Assembly: GCF_003003795.1 (NCBI RefSeq)
Contig: NZ_PVWK01000157.1
Coordinates: 1-54,495, forward strand
From: Stenomitos frigidus ULC18
Lineage (GTDB): Bacteria > Cyanobacteriota > Cyanobacteriia > Leptolyngbyales > Leptolyngbyaceae
Reading direction: 5' to 3'
Length of the DNA stretch: 54,495 nt
The position numbers and the translations under genes are program-made. Position 1 is the first letter of the stretch. Each line of letters begins with the position of its first letter. Under the pieces are notes generated by a model that saw nothing but the letters and a program-made list of their open reading frames with translations, ran no database searches and had not been told where the DNA came from. This document shows positions 1 through 9,461 of this stretch, piece by piece.

Positions 1-331
1 GCAGATAAGGGGCAAGACAGACCCACTGGTCAGCACTCAAGTCTGTGTCGTATGCTAGTCGTGTCATTGGGGGTCTCTGATCGACCCCTTTACTCTACAT
101 GACTACCTTTTCAAACAGGTTCTAAGTATTAAGCCATTCGGCAGTACTAGAGAGGACAGGATGACGAAAGGACAGGAGGCAGGAGAATGGAAAACCCTCA
201 TCATCACGTCATCCCATCATCGGTTTTAAGGAATGAGAATTAAATAAGTTCGAGGATTGGATAAGGGCGGATTTACTGAACGCTGCATGCCATTAGGGCT
301 TGTCTGGTCAAACCGACCCGTACAGCTTGCT
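1..331. other. Left-edge non-coding region
   Basis: No open frame with recognisable coding character is seen on either strand, and no RNA gene or strong hairpin. The stretch lies downstream of the minus-strand hydrolase gene that ends at 332. Confidence 0.5.
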
Positions 332-2059
332 TTAGAGTGGCGGTTGCTGGATGTCTAAAGTAGACAGTGGTTGGACTCCCAAGATGTCTTTCTCGTAGCG
401 AATCGGAGCGAGCACAACTTGAATGCCTCTCTGTTGGCATTGCGCAGCTAATTGGTCTAACCGTTTTTTCATTGCATCAGGAGAATCATCAGACAATTTA
501 GCTTGAGGTAGTGATAGCAGAAATTGCCGAAAGCCCACAAAAGCAAGTCCATAAATAAGCTGCTGGCTCCACTGACCGCTGAAATAGCCGCCATGTACGT
601 TCACACCACCCTTGCCAGAGCTTTGTTTGAAGTATGAAAGATTCAGCCAGACATAATCCCACAGATTAAGTGCTGCTTTTTTGAGTGCAAAACTCACAAC
701 ACCTCTTGGTTGATCTTTTATCTCCAATGGCTTCAAATCATCCTGGAAATCAACATAATCTGTGCAATCAAAGTAAGTGAACAAGTCAGCCACCACCACA
801 CCTTGAGCGGCACCCATCTTTTCTGTTGGCACCTTGTTATCTCTTAGCTCTTCTAAAGTTTGATGTTCACGATCGGATGCCCGCACTTCTAACCATTGAG
901 ATGGCAGTTCTGGCTTGCCCTCTTTCAGGTTAATAATGCCGTAGCTTTCAGGTCCAAGAATACGCTTTTGGTGATCCGTTTCATCTGTAAAGTGTCTAGC
1001 GGTTATATTACCTAGTCGATAGCCACTAGAGCGTTTCCGTGCTGGAAAACTAAAGTAATTGGCAGTCGTGGAAGCAAGGCGTAGGGCCAAATCGCCTTCA
1101 TTGCTGAAGACATAAGCCTCTTCGCATCGTCGTAGGGATGATCGCAAAAAGTTAGCCCGTCTAGGCATAATTGACTCTGTGGGAATATCTGGAGCCACTA
1201 AGATGAGTCGACCCAAGGAAAACACGCGACCAATATCAGCGGGTGGATTTTGCGCGATCGAACCAGGATCAAAAACATCGGAAAGAATCCGAATCGTATT
1301 GGTCACAACAAAACAACCCATACTGTGACCAATAAACGAAAGCTTGATTCTCTTTGCTTTACTAAGTGGGTCTTCTGTTCCTCTCTTATCCACTACAGCT
1401 TGGTCAAGTTGCCGAATGAGCTCAACGAGATCTAGAACACCATAATTTGTCGCACGGTAGTTGTCTCGAAAATAGGTAGAAAGCCGCAAAAGTATTAGAA
1501 CTAATACGCTCGCAAAAGCCAGCACAGAGACGATCAAAATTGGCGTTAGTAAGGCATTAAAATCATCTGTTCTAAATAGTAAGATGGCTGCAATCAAACT
1601 GACGATCAAGCTACCGCTAATCACACCACTTAGCAGCACAGGCAGCGCACTAACAGTATCCCGTAGCTTCGTCTGGAACGAGCTTCCCAGGGATAGATCG
1701 CCAGTGGGCTTTTCAGAGGGCCAAAGATAACCGAGAAAAACAGCGGTGTGCGGCTTACAGACAGCCGCAGCATGTTTATGAATCTTTTGATACCGTCGTT
1801 GAGCGTCCGATCGTTGGGTGCCATAACCATGAATCGAAATTACAACCTGCGGCTCAGTACTGGCAATTAAATAATCGGCAATGGCGTTAATTTTAGCTGC
1901 GACCAACGTATTATCAGTCGGCAGCGGATTATCCTCAATATTAATAGCGGCAGTGCTACTAATATAGTAACCAGGGACTCCGGTAGATACATCCGGATCG
2001 TCAATAGGATTAATGTCGAACTGGGTGATATCGGGTATTGAGTGAGCCGATGTAGGCAT
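332..2059 (-). CDS. Membrane-anchored alpha/beta-hydrolase-like protein
   Basis: The 575-residue protein carries a serine-hydrolase nucleophile elbow, GHSMG at residues 244-248 (Ser246), and an upstream HGYG motif (77-80) that fits an oxyanion loop. Two hydrophobic segments at about 138-162 and 170-192 look like a transmembrane hairpin, and they lie between the two motifs. The family is lipase/esterase-like; no substrate can be inferred. The start ATG at 2059 begins MPTSAHSIPD and has only a weak Shine-Dalgarno. The gene stands alone, 269 bases beyond the next minus-strand gene. Hydrolase fold is fairly sure, activity is not. Confidence 0.7.
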   Translation of the reverse strand: MPTSAHSIPDITQFDINPIDDPDVSTGVPGYYISSTAAINIEDNPLPTDNTLVAAKINAIADYLIASTEPQVVISIHGYGTQRSDAQRRYQKIHKHAAAVCKPHTAVFLGYLWPSEKPTGDLSLGSSFQTKLRDTVSALPVLLSGVISGSLIVSLIAAILLFRTDDFNALLTPILIVSVLAFASVLVLILLRLSTYFRDNYRATNYGVLDLVELIRQLDQAVVDKRGTEDPLSKAKRIKLSFIGHSMGCFVVTNTIRILSDVFDPGSIAQNPPADIGRVFSLGRLILVAPDIPTESIMPRRANFLRSSLRRCEEAYVFSNEGDLALRLASTTANYFSFPARKRSSGYRLGNITARHFTDETDHQKRILGPESYGIINLKEGKPELPSQWLEVRASDREHQTLEELRDNKVPTEKMGAAQGVVVADLFTYFDCTDYVDFQDDLKPLEIKDQPRGVVSFALKKAALNLWDYVWLNLSYFKQSSGKGGVNVHGGYFSGQWSQQLIYGLAFVGFRQFLLSLPQAKLSDDSPDAMKKRLDQLAAQCQQRGIQVVLAPIRYEKDILGVQPLSTLDIQQPPL

Positions 2060-2218
2060 AACCTGAAGAGTAAGTTAATGACCATAAAATCATATTCAGG
2101 TTAACAAAAGCATCACCCCATCAGGAATTTGCTAACAAATGTTAGCACAGAAGGCTGCTAGCATCCATCACTCATGCCCAGCTAAGGAACGAGAATTTAA
2201 TAAGATGCAATTCTGGGG

Positions 2219-2245
2219 TAGGGGCTTGTCAATGCCAAGCCCCTA
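2219..2245. repeat. Perfect 10-bp hairpin
   Basis: TAGGGGCTTG and its exact complement CAAGCCCCTA are separated by seven bases. It lies about 85 bases downstream of the minus-strand secreted-protein gene (ends 2329). No T-run follows on either strand, so it may be a factor-independent RNA stabiliser or a non-canonical terminator. Confidence 0.5.
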
Positions 2246-2328
2246 GAGCCGAGCGATCGTTCAGGTTATTTAATCCACGATCCTAAGTGTCTAGCTGACA
2301 GCAGAAGTGATCGTGCAATGCAAGCGAT

Positions 2329-3195
2329 TTACAAAAGCACGTTAGAGATGTAATCCACTACAACGTAATTCACCTGATCAACCACGACTACATTAGAGCC
2401 AATAACAACCAGATCATAATAGGTTGGCAAGTTGATGTAAGTGTTAACTTGCTTTGGCAACTTCACCAACTTCTTCGCGATACCGGGAGGCAGCCCTTTA
2501 CCGCGTAGCAATCGTTTTTGAATGCCAGGAGGCAACGATCGTGATTGGCTAATAATTTCAGTTCTGATAGAATTGCTCAACAAATTATTACAGCTACAGT
2601 CGCCGCGTAGCAGATCAACTAGTACCGTGCGCTGGCTCGTTGAAAAGCTGACAAACTCAACTTGTTGCACATTGCGAATAGGGCCGTTATAAGCAACCAA
2701 AATCCGGCTGGTGTATTTGTAGACCGTCACAACGCTTTGAACCGTTCTAGTGACCGAACCGACACGAATACCTGAAAAGGTAAACGTCCACGAATCACCA
2801 TTATCAACAAACGGACAACGTTGAGCGGGACCGTGCATCGAGTCTTCCGCACGATAATAGCGAAGGCCACCATTTGCTGCTTCTGCTGCTTGACGAGCCA
2901 GATTTTTAGCTCGATTCAGGTCAATACGCACCTCTCGTTCATCATCACGATCGCCTCTCCGATAACGATTGTTGCGACCTTTCTTATCATCCTTGTCATC
3001 CTTGTCATCTTTATCTGCCATTAACCACTGATGGGGATTAGCAGCATCCTTTTGAAGCGATGCTCCATCTAAAGTGCTTGTTTGAGATGTAAGGGCAAAG
3101 GCATCCGCAGTAACAGGAATCGCAGCAAGTACAGCAAGACTCATTGCAGTGAACAGACGCTTACTCATAGATGTAACTGAAGGTGAACGTGACAT
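2329..3195 (-). CDS. Secreted hypothetical protein with Asp/Lys-rich segment
   Basis: The 288-residue product starts with a basic region and a hydrophobic stretch (SLAVLAAIPVTADAFA, ending near residue 34) typical of a signal peptide, so it is probably periplasmic or extracellular. Residues about 60-85 are low complexity: repeated DKDD units then an Arg/Asn/Asp-rich run. The rest is rich in beta-type sequence with one CSCNN motif. The ATG at 3195 has a good ribosome site (AGAGG about nine bases upstream); a second ATG at 3168 also keeps the signal peptide. I do not recognise a family. Confidence 0.65.
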   Translation of the reverse strand: MSRSPSVTSMSKRLFTAMSLAVLAAIPVTADAFALTSQTSTLDGASLQKDAANPHQWLMADKDDKDDKDDKKGRNNRYRRGDRDDEREVRIDLNRAKNLARQAAEAANGGLRYYRAEDSMHGPAQRCPFVDNGDSWTFTFSGIRVGSVTRTVQSVVTVYKYTSRILVAYNGPIRNVQQVEFVSFSTSQRTVLVDLLRGDCSCNNLLSNSIRTEIISQSRSLPPGIQKRLLRGKGLPPGIAKKLVKLPKQVNTYINLPTYYDLVVIGSNVVVVDQVNYVVVDYISNVLL

Positions 3196-3703
3196 TAATT
3201 TCTACCTCTTCTAGACATTGAAGTTGCAAGTTGAAGTTGCAAGTTGAAGTTGCAAGTTGGAATTGCATAGATGCTTAACTTAAGTCTTTAAACTGCCTGT
3301 ATCCTTACAATGTTTCTTGTAGATGGTAGCTTGACCTCAACTTCACAAACTGCGTCAAAAGCATGAAGCCCGATACGCCTTCAGGTCTTGAGTTCTCTCA
3401 ACGAGCGAGCGATCGCTCCCCTGTCCTTTACCGGACTTTAATTGATACCAATTTCAATTGATCTGAGATTAGGCAAACTCAGTCATTGAAGCTAGATGAA
3501 CTTAATCAGCGAAGATAGCAGCGCCATCTTCCCCTAGAAGCGGCTTCCTGCCATCAGGTGCTAAGAAGCATTGCCGGAAGAGCTAGCAGTCGCGCTACCC
3601 AGCTATGGCGCAACGCTGAGGCCAACCTAGGCGGTGCGTGATCCTGATAGCAAGGAATGGGCTGTACTCATCCCTCTATTCTGCAACGCAACCCTTAATG
3701 CGG
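3196..3703. other. Intergenic region with short tandem repeat
   Basis: About 500 bases separate mnmE (ends 3704) from the start of the secreted-protein gene. It holds the 13-bp tandem repeat at 3218-3256 and a HIP1 palindrome GCGATCGC at 3409-3416. An open frame running in from 3638 on the plus strand is the antisense of mnmE. No gene is supported here. Confidence 0.5.
3218..3256. repeat. Three tandem copies of a 13-mer
   Basis: TTGAAGTTGCAAG is repeated exactly three times (3218-3230, 3231-3243, 3244-3256) followed by a decayed fourth copy. It lies 23 bases upstream of the secreted-protein start codon, in its probable promoter or leader. Confidence 0.9.
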
Positions 3704-5080
3704 CTATTTGCCGATGCAGAAACGGCTGAAGATCCGATCCAACACCGATTCGGTTACGTCTTCACCGAGAATTTCGCCAAGGGCTTGAATAGCGCTGCGG
3801 AGATCGATCGTCCAGAAATCAAGCGGCAATTGATCCGCGATCGTCTCTTGCACTTGTTCTAACGCTGCTTTCGCTCGTGTCAGGGCGGCTGCCTGTCGTT
3901 GATTAATCGCGATATCGAGGTTGGCTGCCTGCAGGGTTCCCGTTTGCACTGTTTCCAGGATTGCAGCTTCCAAGGCATCAATGCCCTGATTGAGGGCAGC
4001 GGCGGTTTGGATAGTGGGGTGTAGGGTAGAGGGTGTCGGGTGTCGGGTAGAGGGATGAACCAGATCGATTTTGTTGAGGATCAAGATTAAGGGACGATCA
4101 CTCACCTGTTCGTAGATGGCTTGATCGGCATCCGTCCAGCCTGCCTGTGCGTCGATCGTCAGCAGTACGAGATCAGCACTTTGAGCGGCGAGGCGTGATC
4201 GCTCCACGCCAATTTTCTCGACGGTATCCTCCGTGTCACGAATGCCTGCGGTGTCTAACACCTGGATGGGGATGCCGCCGACGACGAGTTGGGATTCAAC
4301 CACATCGCGGGTGGTGCCGGGAAGATCAGTCACGATCGCGCGATCGCTCTGACTCCAGGCATTGAGCAAGCTGGATTTGCCCACATTGGGACGGCCGACG
4401 ATAGCGACCTTCAACCCAGTTCGCAACAGTTCGCCGCGATCGGACGTTGCTAGAAGGTGGGTCATATCTAGCAGCAAGTGGTCAACTTGTGCTTTGATGG
4501 CAACTTCATCCAGAGGTGGCAAATCTTCTTCAAAGTCAATGCGTGCCTCTACCTCTGCCAGCAAATCGAGACACTGAGCGCGGAGCTTGCGGATCGGCTG
4601 CGCGAGCTTTCCTTGTAAGCCAGCTAGTGCGGTTTGAACTGCCTGGGGCGATCGTGCGCCCACTAAATCGGTGATACTTTCCGCCTGGGTTAAGTCCAGT
4701 CGTCCATTCAAGAAGGCTCTAAGCGTGAACTCTCCAGGTTGTGCTAAGCGAGCCCCTTGCTCTAAACAGAGCTGTAGCACCTGCTGCACAGGCATAATGC
4801 CGCCATGACAGTGGAACTCCACTACATCTTCGCGGGTGTAAGAGCGAGGCGCGAGCATCAGCAACAAAAGCGCTTCATCGACAACGTCCTGTGTCGCTGG
4901 ATGTCGCACGTAGCCGTACAGAATGCGATGGCTTTCCCAGGCTTGCTGACCAGGTGCATGGAACAGTGTGCGAGCGATCGCCACTGCCTCTGCTCCGGAT
5001 AGGCGCACGATGCCGACACTGCCTTGCGCGGGGACAATGGCAGTAGCAATAGCGGCGATCGTAGTTCCTGACATTGACAT
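3704..5080 (-). CDS. mnmE: tRNA modification GTPase MnmE (TrmE)
   Basis: MnmE with MnmG modifies the wobble uridine of certain tRNAs (cmnm5U pathway). The N-terminal tetrahydrofolate-binding domain starts [11 protein letters not shown]; the embedded G domain shows GRPNVGKSS (G1), [17 protein letters not shown] (G3) and LNKIDL (G4); the protein ends with the conserved FCIGK whose Cys is catalytic. Starting at ATG 5080 gives 458 residues, the usual length; an upstream in-frame ATG at 5158 would add 26 Pro/Arg-rich residues not expected in the family. ATG 5074 is also possible. A small repeat-derived insertion follows G4 (residues about 341-356). Confidence 0.96.
   Translation of the reverse strand: MSMSGTTIAAIATAIVPAQGSVGIVRLSGAEAVAIARTLFHAPGQQAWESHRILYGYVRHPATQDVVDEALLLLMLAPRSYTREDVVEFHCHGGIMPVQQVLQLCLEQGARLAQPGEFTLRAFLNGRLDLTQAESITDLVGARSPQAVQTALAGLQGKLAQPIRKLRAQCLDLLAEVEARIDFEEDLPPLDEVAIKAQVDHLLLDMTHLLATSDRGELLRTGLKVAIVGRPNVGKSSLLNAWSQSDRAIVTDLPGTTRDVVESQLVVGGIPIQVLDTAGIRDTEDTVEKIGVERSRLAAQSADLVLLTIDAQAGWTDADQAIYEQVSDRPLILILNKIDLVHPSTRHPTPSTLHPTIQTAAALNQGIDALEAAILETVQTGTLQAANLDIAINQRQAAALTRAKAALEQVQETIADQLPLDFWTIDLRSAIQALGEILGEDVTESVLDRIFSRFCIGK
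4014..4060 (-). repeat. GGGTGTC-type repeat inside mnmE
   Basis: The plus strand here is a run of GGGTGTAGGGTAGAGGGTGT-like units. On the coding strand it gives [15 protein letters not shown], directly after the G4 motif of the MnmE G domain. The frame is kept on both sides. It resembles the degenerate repeats found between genes in this window. Confidence 0.7.
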
Positions 5081-5203
5081 ATAGCCATGCTGGTTAGGAC
5101 GGGGTGGAGGGGTGGAACCCCTGGCTGGGGGCACGACCCCTAAGCTTTGTGACAACAAAGGCGATCAAGTGCCTGGAGTGGTAGAAGTGCGCAAAACGCC
5201 TCT

Positions 5204-5259
5204 AAAAAGCCTTCACCGCTGACCTCAGTCTGAATGTTCAGAATGAAAGCAGCGGTGAA
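5204..5259 (-). terminator. Intrinsic terminator of gap2
   Basis: On the minus strand a perfect 10-bp stem TTCACCGCTG/CAGCGGTGAA is followed by GGCTTTTTAG. The loop itself holds a small palindrome (CTGAATGTTCAG). It lies about 80 bases beyond the gap2 stop codon. Confidence 0.8.
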
Positions 5260-5335
5260 AACAGCTTATGACTATGTGACTGGAAGCTCATTGAGCAACG
5301 GCTATCAATGCAGCTGTCTTAAAGTACTGACGGAG

Positions 5336-6349
5336 CTAAGCGACCCACTTTTCGGCGACTAACTCGGCTAGATCAACCACGCGCTGACTATAGCCCCACT
5401 CGTTGTCATACCAGGCAACGACTTTCACTAGATCACCGCCCATAACCATCGTCAGAGCCGCGTCGATAATAGAAGACTCATCAGTGCCAGCGTGATCACT
5501 GGAAACAAGTGGCAAATCGCAGTACTTCAAGATGCCTTTCAGCGAGTTTTCGGATGCTTCTTTGAGTACTTCATTTACCTGCTCGGCAAACGTTGTTTTC
5601 TCGACCTGTACAACTAGATCAACGATCGAGACGTTAGGTGTCGGTACGCGCAAGGCAATGCCGTTCAGTTTGCCCGCCAGTTCAGGCAGCACCATCGCAA
5701 CGGCTTTAGCGGCTCCCGTAGAGGTCGGTACAATGTTCATAGCAGCAGCTCGCGCTCGACGTAAATCCCGGTGACTAGCATCCAGAAGACGTTGATCGCC
5801 TGTGTAGCTGTGAGTGGTCGTCATCACGCCCTTGATAATGCCAAAATTTTCGTGCATTACCTTGGCGATCGGCGCAAGACAGTTGGTAGTGCAGCTGGCA
5901 TTGCTAATGACCCAATGATTTTCATGGGTATAGTCTTGCTGGTTAACGCCAACCACAAACGTTCCATCATCACCTTTACCAGGAGCCGTAATGAGTACCT
6001 TTTTGGCACCCGCTGTGATGTGCTTGGAAGCACCTTCTTTGCTCACAAACACGCCCGTTGATTCAATGATAAGGTCAATGTCCCAAGCTTTCCAGGGCAA
6101 GTTCTCAGGGTTTCGATCAGACGTACATTTGATTGTATGCCCGTTAACGGTGATGGTGTTTTCATCGGCGCTGATATCAGCATCGAACTTGCCCAACATG
6201 GTGTCGTATTTCAAGAGATGGGCATTCGTTTTGGGGTCAGAGGTGTCGTTAATGGCGACGACTTCGATCTGACTGTTGGCGCGAGTCAACCAGCACCGCA
6301 TGAAATTGCGTCCGATACGTCCAAACCCGTTAATCGCTACTCTAATCAC
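5336..6349 (-). CDS. gap2: Glyceraldehyde-3-phosphate dehydrogenase, Gap2 type
   Basis: At 337 residues this is the cyanobacterial/plastid Gap2 form, which reduces 1,3-bisphosphoglycerate with NADPH or NADH in the Calvin cycle. Seen: Rossmann GFGRIGR at 8-14, [18 protein letters not shown] of the coenzyme region, the catalytic [12 protein letters not shown] (Cys153), [11 protein letters not shown], and WYDNEWGYS near the C-terminus. The start ATG gives the standard [10 protein letters not shown]. Gap2 is the known partner of CP12, encoded at 13394, and FBPase/SBPase is encoded nearby. It is transcribed alone with its own terminator. Confidence 0.97.
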   Translation of the reverse strand: MIRVAINGFGRIGRNFMRCWLTRANSQIEVVAINDTSDPKTNAHLLKYDTMLGKFDADISADENTITVNGHTIKCTSDRNPENLPWKAWDIDLIIESTGVFVSKEGASKHITAGAKKVLITAPGKGDDGTFVVGVNQQDYTHENHWVISNASCTTNCLAPIAKVMHENFGIIKGVMTTTHSYTGDQRLLDASHRDLRRARAAAMNIVPTSTGAAKAVAMVLPELAGKLNGIALRVPTPNVSIVDLVVQVEKTTFAEQVNEVLKEASENSLKGILKYCDLPLVSSDHAGTDESSIIDAALTMVMGGDLVKVVAWYDNEWGYSQRVVDLAELVAEKWVA

Positions 6350-6560
6350 TGCGTCTTGCCCTCTGTCTATTAAAGAGATTCCTGATAGTCAAATTGATCA
6401 TAAGACTCTAAGGATACGAGTGCAATAACTCGCTCTATGGTCGTGGCCTCTAAACGCGGCTAACTAGCAACGGATCGCGCTTCTGCTAACAGCCTTAGCC
6501 TCAGCGTACGACTTTAACTGAAATTACTGTTCGTATCATTAACAGCCTTGAGTAGGTATT

Positions 6561-7361
6561 TTAACTCATTTGGTACAGGTTTTGTCCAACAATGTAGGAA
6601 TGTACCGCTTCTGGCACCAGATAGCGAATCGAATGCCCCTCACGGCAGCGCTGTCGAATCAAACTAGAGGAGATTGCTACAGATGGCATTTGCAATTGGT
6701 GCCAGCGGAGTGACGGTAAAGGCGTAAGCGAGGAGGGGGTGGGAAGTGGTAGTGGGGAAAGTGGAAGGATTGAAGGGGGTAGGTTTTTGAGTATCGCTTG
6801 CTCCGCCTCCTGGCTACTTTTAAAGTGATTGACCTCAACTTCGCTTTTAGAGCCCATCACTTTAACTCCTGACTCCTGTCTTCTGACGCCTCTCCCCTCT
6901 CCCCTCTTCTCCATTTCCTCTCCCCTCTCCCCTCTCCCCTCTCTCCTTACCTCATCCTCCGACCCTCTCGGTGCCACCAGCCAGATACATTGTGCGATTA
7001 AAGACTGGCTGCCTCGCCATTTGGGCAAACTTTGAAAGGCATCGTTGCCCACAATCCAGTACCAAACCGTATTTGGTTCAAGTGCTTGTAACGCGTTGAA
7101 AGTTGCGATCGCATACGAGGTGCCTGCTTGCTGTTCATCGATCGCAGAGACTGTAAAGGCAGGATGGTCAGCGATCGCGCGCCGCACCATTTCCATGCGT
7201 TGCTCAAATGCTAGCAGTGGATGCGCTTTATACGATGGGCGAAACGTAGGCACCCAAATCACACGATCAAGCTGAAACTGATCGAAAGCCGTTTCCGCAA
7301 TCAGAAGATGCCCCCAATGGATCGGATCGAAGGTGCCGCCAAAGATCGCAATTTTAGGCAT
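6561..7361 (-). CDS. nadD: Nicotinate-nucleotide adenylyltransferase with repeat insert
   Basis: NadD makes deamido-NAD from nicotinate mononucleotide and ATP. The N-terminus has GGTFDPIHWGH (residues 8-18), and the C-terminal part keeps ISSSLIRQR and SIRYLVPEAV. ATG 7361 places the family motif at the N-terminus; a frame open to 7424 adds 21 unlikely residues. The 266-residue protein is longer than the usual 190-200 because residues about 134-217 are low complexity, first Glu/Gly/Arg-rich then Pro/Leu/Ser-rich, encoded by repeats also found between genes. Without the insert the length is about 182. Whether the long product is active is unknown. Confidence 0.9.
   Translation of the reverse strand: MPKIAIFGGTFDPIHWGHLLIAETAFDQFQLDRVIWVPTFRPSYKAHPLLAFEQRMEMVRRAIADHPAFTVSAIDEQQAGTSYAIATFNALQALEPNTVWYWIVGNDAFQSLPKWRGSQSLIAQCIWLVAPRGSEDEVRREGRGERGEEMEKRGEGRGVRRQESGVKVMGSKSEVEVNHFKSSQEAEQAILKNLPPSILPLSPLPLPTPSSLTPLPSLRWHQLQMPSVAISSSLIRQRCREGHSIRYLVPEAVHSYIVGQNLYQMS
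6711..6962 (-). repeat. Repeat-derived in-frame insertion in nadD
   Basis: The segment holds CTCCCCTCTCCCCTC-type tracts (about 6892-6960), two ACTCCTG units at 6866-6880 and a G-rich tract near 6740-6785 on the plus strand. It lies between conserved NadD segments (CIWLVAPR before, RWHQLQMPSVAISSS after) and keeps the frame. Confidence 0.85.
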
Positions 7362-7832
7362 CTTAAAACCTGGGTATCCTTGAAATAGGCATCCTATCGG
7401 TCGTAAGCCATGAAGCTGCTGCAATCAGTGTGCGCTGACGGAACCGTCTCTCTGCAAGCTAGTACCAGTAAAGCGCTGTTGGATGAAGACAAGGTTTAAT
7501 GAATTTTATGGCTATTGATCAGGAAACTCTTGAAGCAGTGGTGTAGCTAATAGATCAGCGGATCATTTTGTAAGTGAGGTGTTTGGTTCAACTGAACGCC
7601 GCTTTGCGGGTACAATCCAAGCATTCAAGCTGATTTTATGTCGACAGCTCTTTGAATACCGTTAGCGGCTTTCTAAATACTAAGGTGATATAACTTTCAA
7701 GATGATTAAGTCTCACGCATCGACATCAAGCCTTTATTGTCGAGCTGCGAGATTTATAGAAAGGCTGTATCCCGAAAAGATAATCCTTGATATGATAGCG
7801 CGAGATATTGGTGTGGTGTGTGAGGAGTGAAA
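7362..7832. other. Divergent intergenic region nadD/murC
   Basis: About 470 bases between two divergent genes. No coding frame is convincing. A TATGAT hexamer at 7791-7796, about 40 bases before murC, could be a -10 element, but I see no good -35 partner. Confidence 0.4.
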
Positions 7833-9383
7833 ATGCTGAATTCCGTCGATTTCAGCGGTAGACCATTTCATTTCATTGGCATTGGCGGCATTGGCATGTC
7901 AGCCCTTGCTTATGTCTTAGCGAAACGTGGACTACCCGTGTCTGGGTCTGATTTGCATCTCAGTCGTATTACGCAACGATTGCAGGAAGAAGGCGCCCAT
8001 ATCTTTTGGAGTCAGGATCCTAGCAACTTAGAATTTTTTCAAGCGCCTACCAGTGCTGCACAGGAGCCCGTCGCTTCTGCTGCGGTTGGGCTTGCTCCAG
8101 TGAAGGTTCGCTCACAACGAGCAACGACATCTAGAGCCTTGACAAGCCCAGCGTCAGTGCGATTGCCACAAGTCATCTGCTCGACAGCCATTCATCCTGA
8201 AAATACTGAGTATCTTGCAGCACGCGATTCAGGTTGTCCGATTTTCCATCGCTCTGATGTGCTAGCAGGGTTGATGCAAGAATACGACAGCATTGCGGTT
8301 GCAGGCACTCACGGCAAGACGACAACCAGCAGCATGATTGGCTATATGCTCTTGCAAGCAGGGCTTGATCCGACGATCGTGGTCGGCGGTGAAGTCAACG
8401 CCTGGGAAGGAAATGCGCGTCTGGGTCAGAGCCCGCACCTGGTGGCTGAGGCGGATGAGTCGGATGGCTCCTTGGTCAAAATGGCCGCCAACGTCGGTAT
8501 TGTGACGAATATCGAGCTTGATCATCCTGATCACTACAACAATCTGGATGAAGTGATCGATATTTTCAAAACCTTTGCCAAACGCTGCCAAACGCTGATC
8601 GGCTCTATTGATTGCACAATTGTCCGAGAACAACTGCAGCCTACGATTAGCTATAGCCTGGATGTGAATTCGGGCGCTGATTACACCGTTGATTGCGTGA
8701 CCTGTCGTGCCGATGGCACCACAGCGAGAGTTTGGGAGCGCGGTGTGATCTTGGGCCGCCTGAATGTCAAGCTCCTGGGGAAACATAATCTCAGTAATGC
8801 GTTGGCAGCAGTCGCCGTTGGTCGTCTATTAAAGTTAGAGTTTGCGACAATCGCTCAGGCGATCGCGACCTTTGAAGGCGCTCGACGACGCTTTGAGCGG
8901 CGTGGGGAGTACAATGACATCCTCTTTGTTGACGATTACGCTCACCACCCCAGCGAACTTCAAGCCACGTTGGCAGCGGCTCGGCTGCAGATTAACGGCA
9001 CCTCCCGTACCTCAAAGCGCCGTTTGGTGGCGATCTTTCAGCCTCATCGCTATAGTCGTACGCTGACGTTCTTAGCAGACTTCGCGACCTCTTTTAGCGA
9101 TGCCGACGTCGTCGTGATCAGTGACATCTACAGTGCTGGTGAAACAAATCCAGGAAATATCAGTGGTCAGCAGGTTGCGAATTCAATCGCAAACCATCAT
9201 CCTCAAGTAGACTACCAACCGTCTCTCCAGGCGGTTAGCCAACGCTTGACTGAACTGTTGATGCCCGGAGATATTGCCCTCTTTTTGGGAGCAGGGAATC
9301 TTAACCAACTGATTCCCGAAGTCATGGCCTTTCATCAGACTCTTGAGCAAGGGCGATCGCAGGCATGGTGTAACCAGGCCTAA
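7833..9383 (+). CDS. murC: UDP-N-acetylmuramate--L-alanine ligase
   Basis: MurC adds L-Ala to UDP-MurNAc in the cytoplasm, the first peptide step of peptidoglycan synthesis. Seen: FHFIGIGGIGMSALA near the start, the ATP-binding GTHGKTTTSSM, EADESDGS, LDHPDHY and DDYAHHPSE of the Mur ligase fold. The ATG at 7833 is preferred over the GTG at 7827 because GAGGAG at 7822-7827 is a ribosome site five bases before the ATG and overlaps the GTG. The product is 516 residues. A Ser/Ala/Thr-rich linker of about 40 residues follows NLEFFQ and precedes PQVICSTAIHPEN. It is followed by murB after 78 bases, probably as an operon. Confidence 0.96.
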   Translation: MLNSVDFSGRPFHFIGIGGIGMSALAYVLAKRGLPVSGSDLHLSRITQRLQEEGAHIFWSQDPSNLEFFQAPTSAAQEPVASAAVGLAPVKVRSQRATTSRALTSPASVRLPQVICSTAIHPENTEYLAARDSGCPIFHRSDVLAGLMQEYDSIAVAGTHGKTTTSSMIGYMLLQAGLDPTIVVGGEVNAWEGNARLGQSPHLVAEADESDGSLVKMAANVGIVTNIELDHPDHYNNLDEVIDIFKTFAKRCQTLIGSIDCTIVREQLQPTISYSLDVNSGADYTVDCVTCRADGTTARVWERGVILGRLNVKLLGKHNLSNALAAVAVGRLLKLEFATIAQAIATFEGARRRFERRGEYNDILFVDDYAHHPSELQATLAAARLQINGTSRTSKRRLVAIFQPHRYSRTLTFLADFATSFSDADVVVISDIYSAGETNPGNISGQQVANSIANHHPQVDYQPSLQAVSQRLTELLMPGDIALFLGAGNLNQLIPEVMAFHQTLEQGRSQAWCNQA

Positions 9384-9461
9384 CGCCGCCGCATCGCTAC
9401 AACTTTAGACCAACGCACCCACTAGCGCTGACTTGTTGGGTCAAAAAAACGATTTACTACC

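Noticed and set aside
5080-5158. Extra 26 residues at the N-terminus of MnmE
   Set aside because: Pro/Arg-rich, absent from the family pattern; ATG 5080 gives normal length.
7582-7700. Possible tRNA because of GGTTCAA-like sequence
   Set aside because: No acceptor stem or anticodon arm could be built around it.
8262-8786. Long minus-strand frame of 174 codons inside murC
   Set aside because: It is the antisense of a strongly conserved gene; the protein has no recognisable feature.
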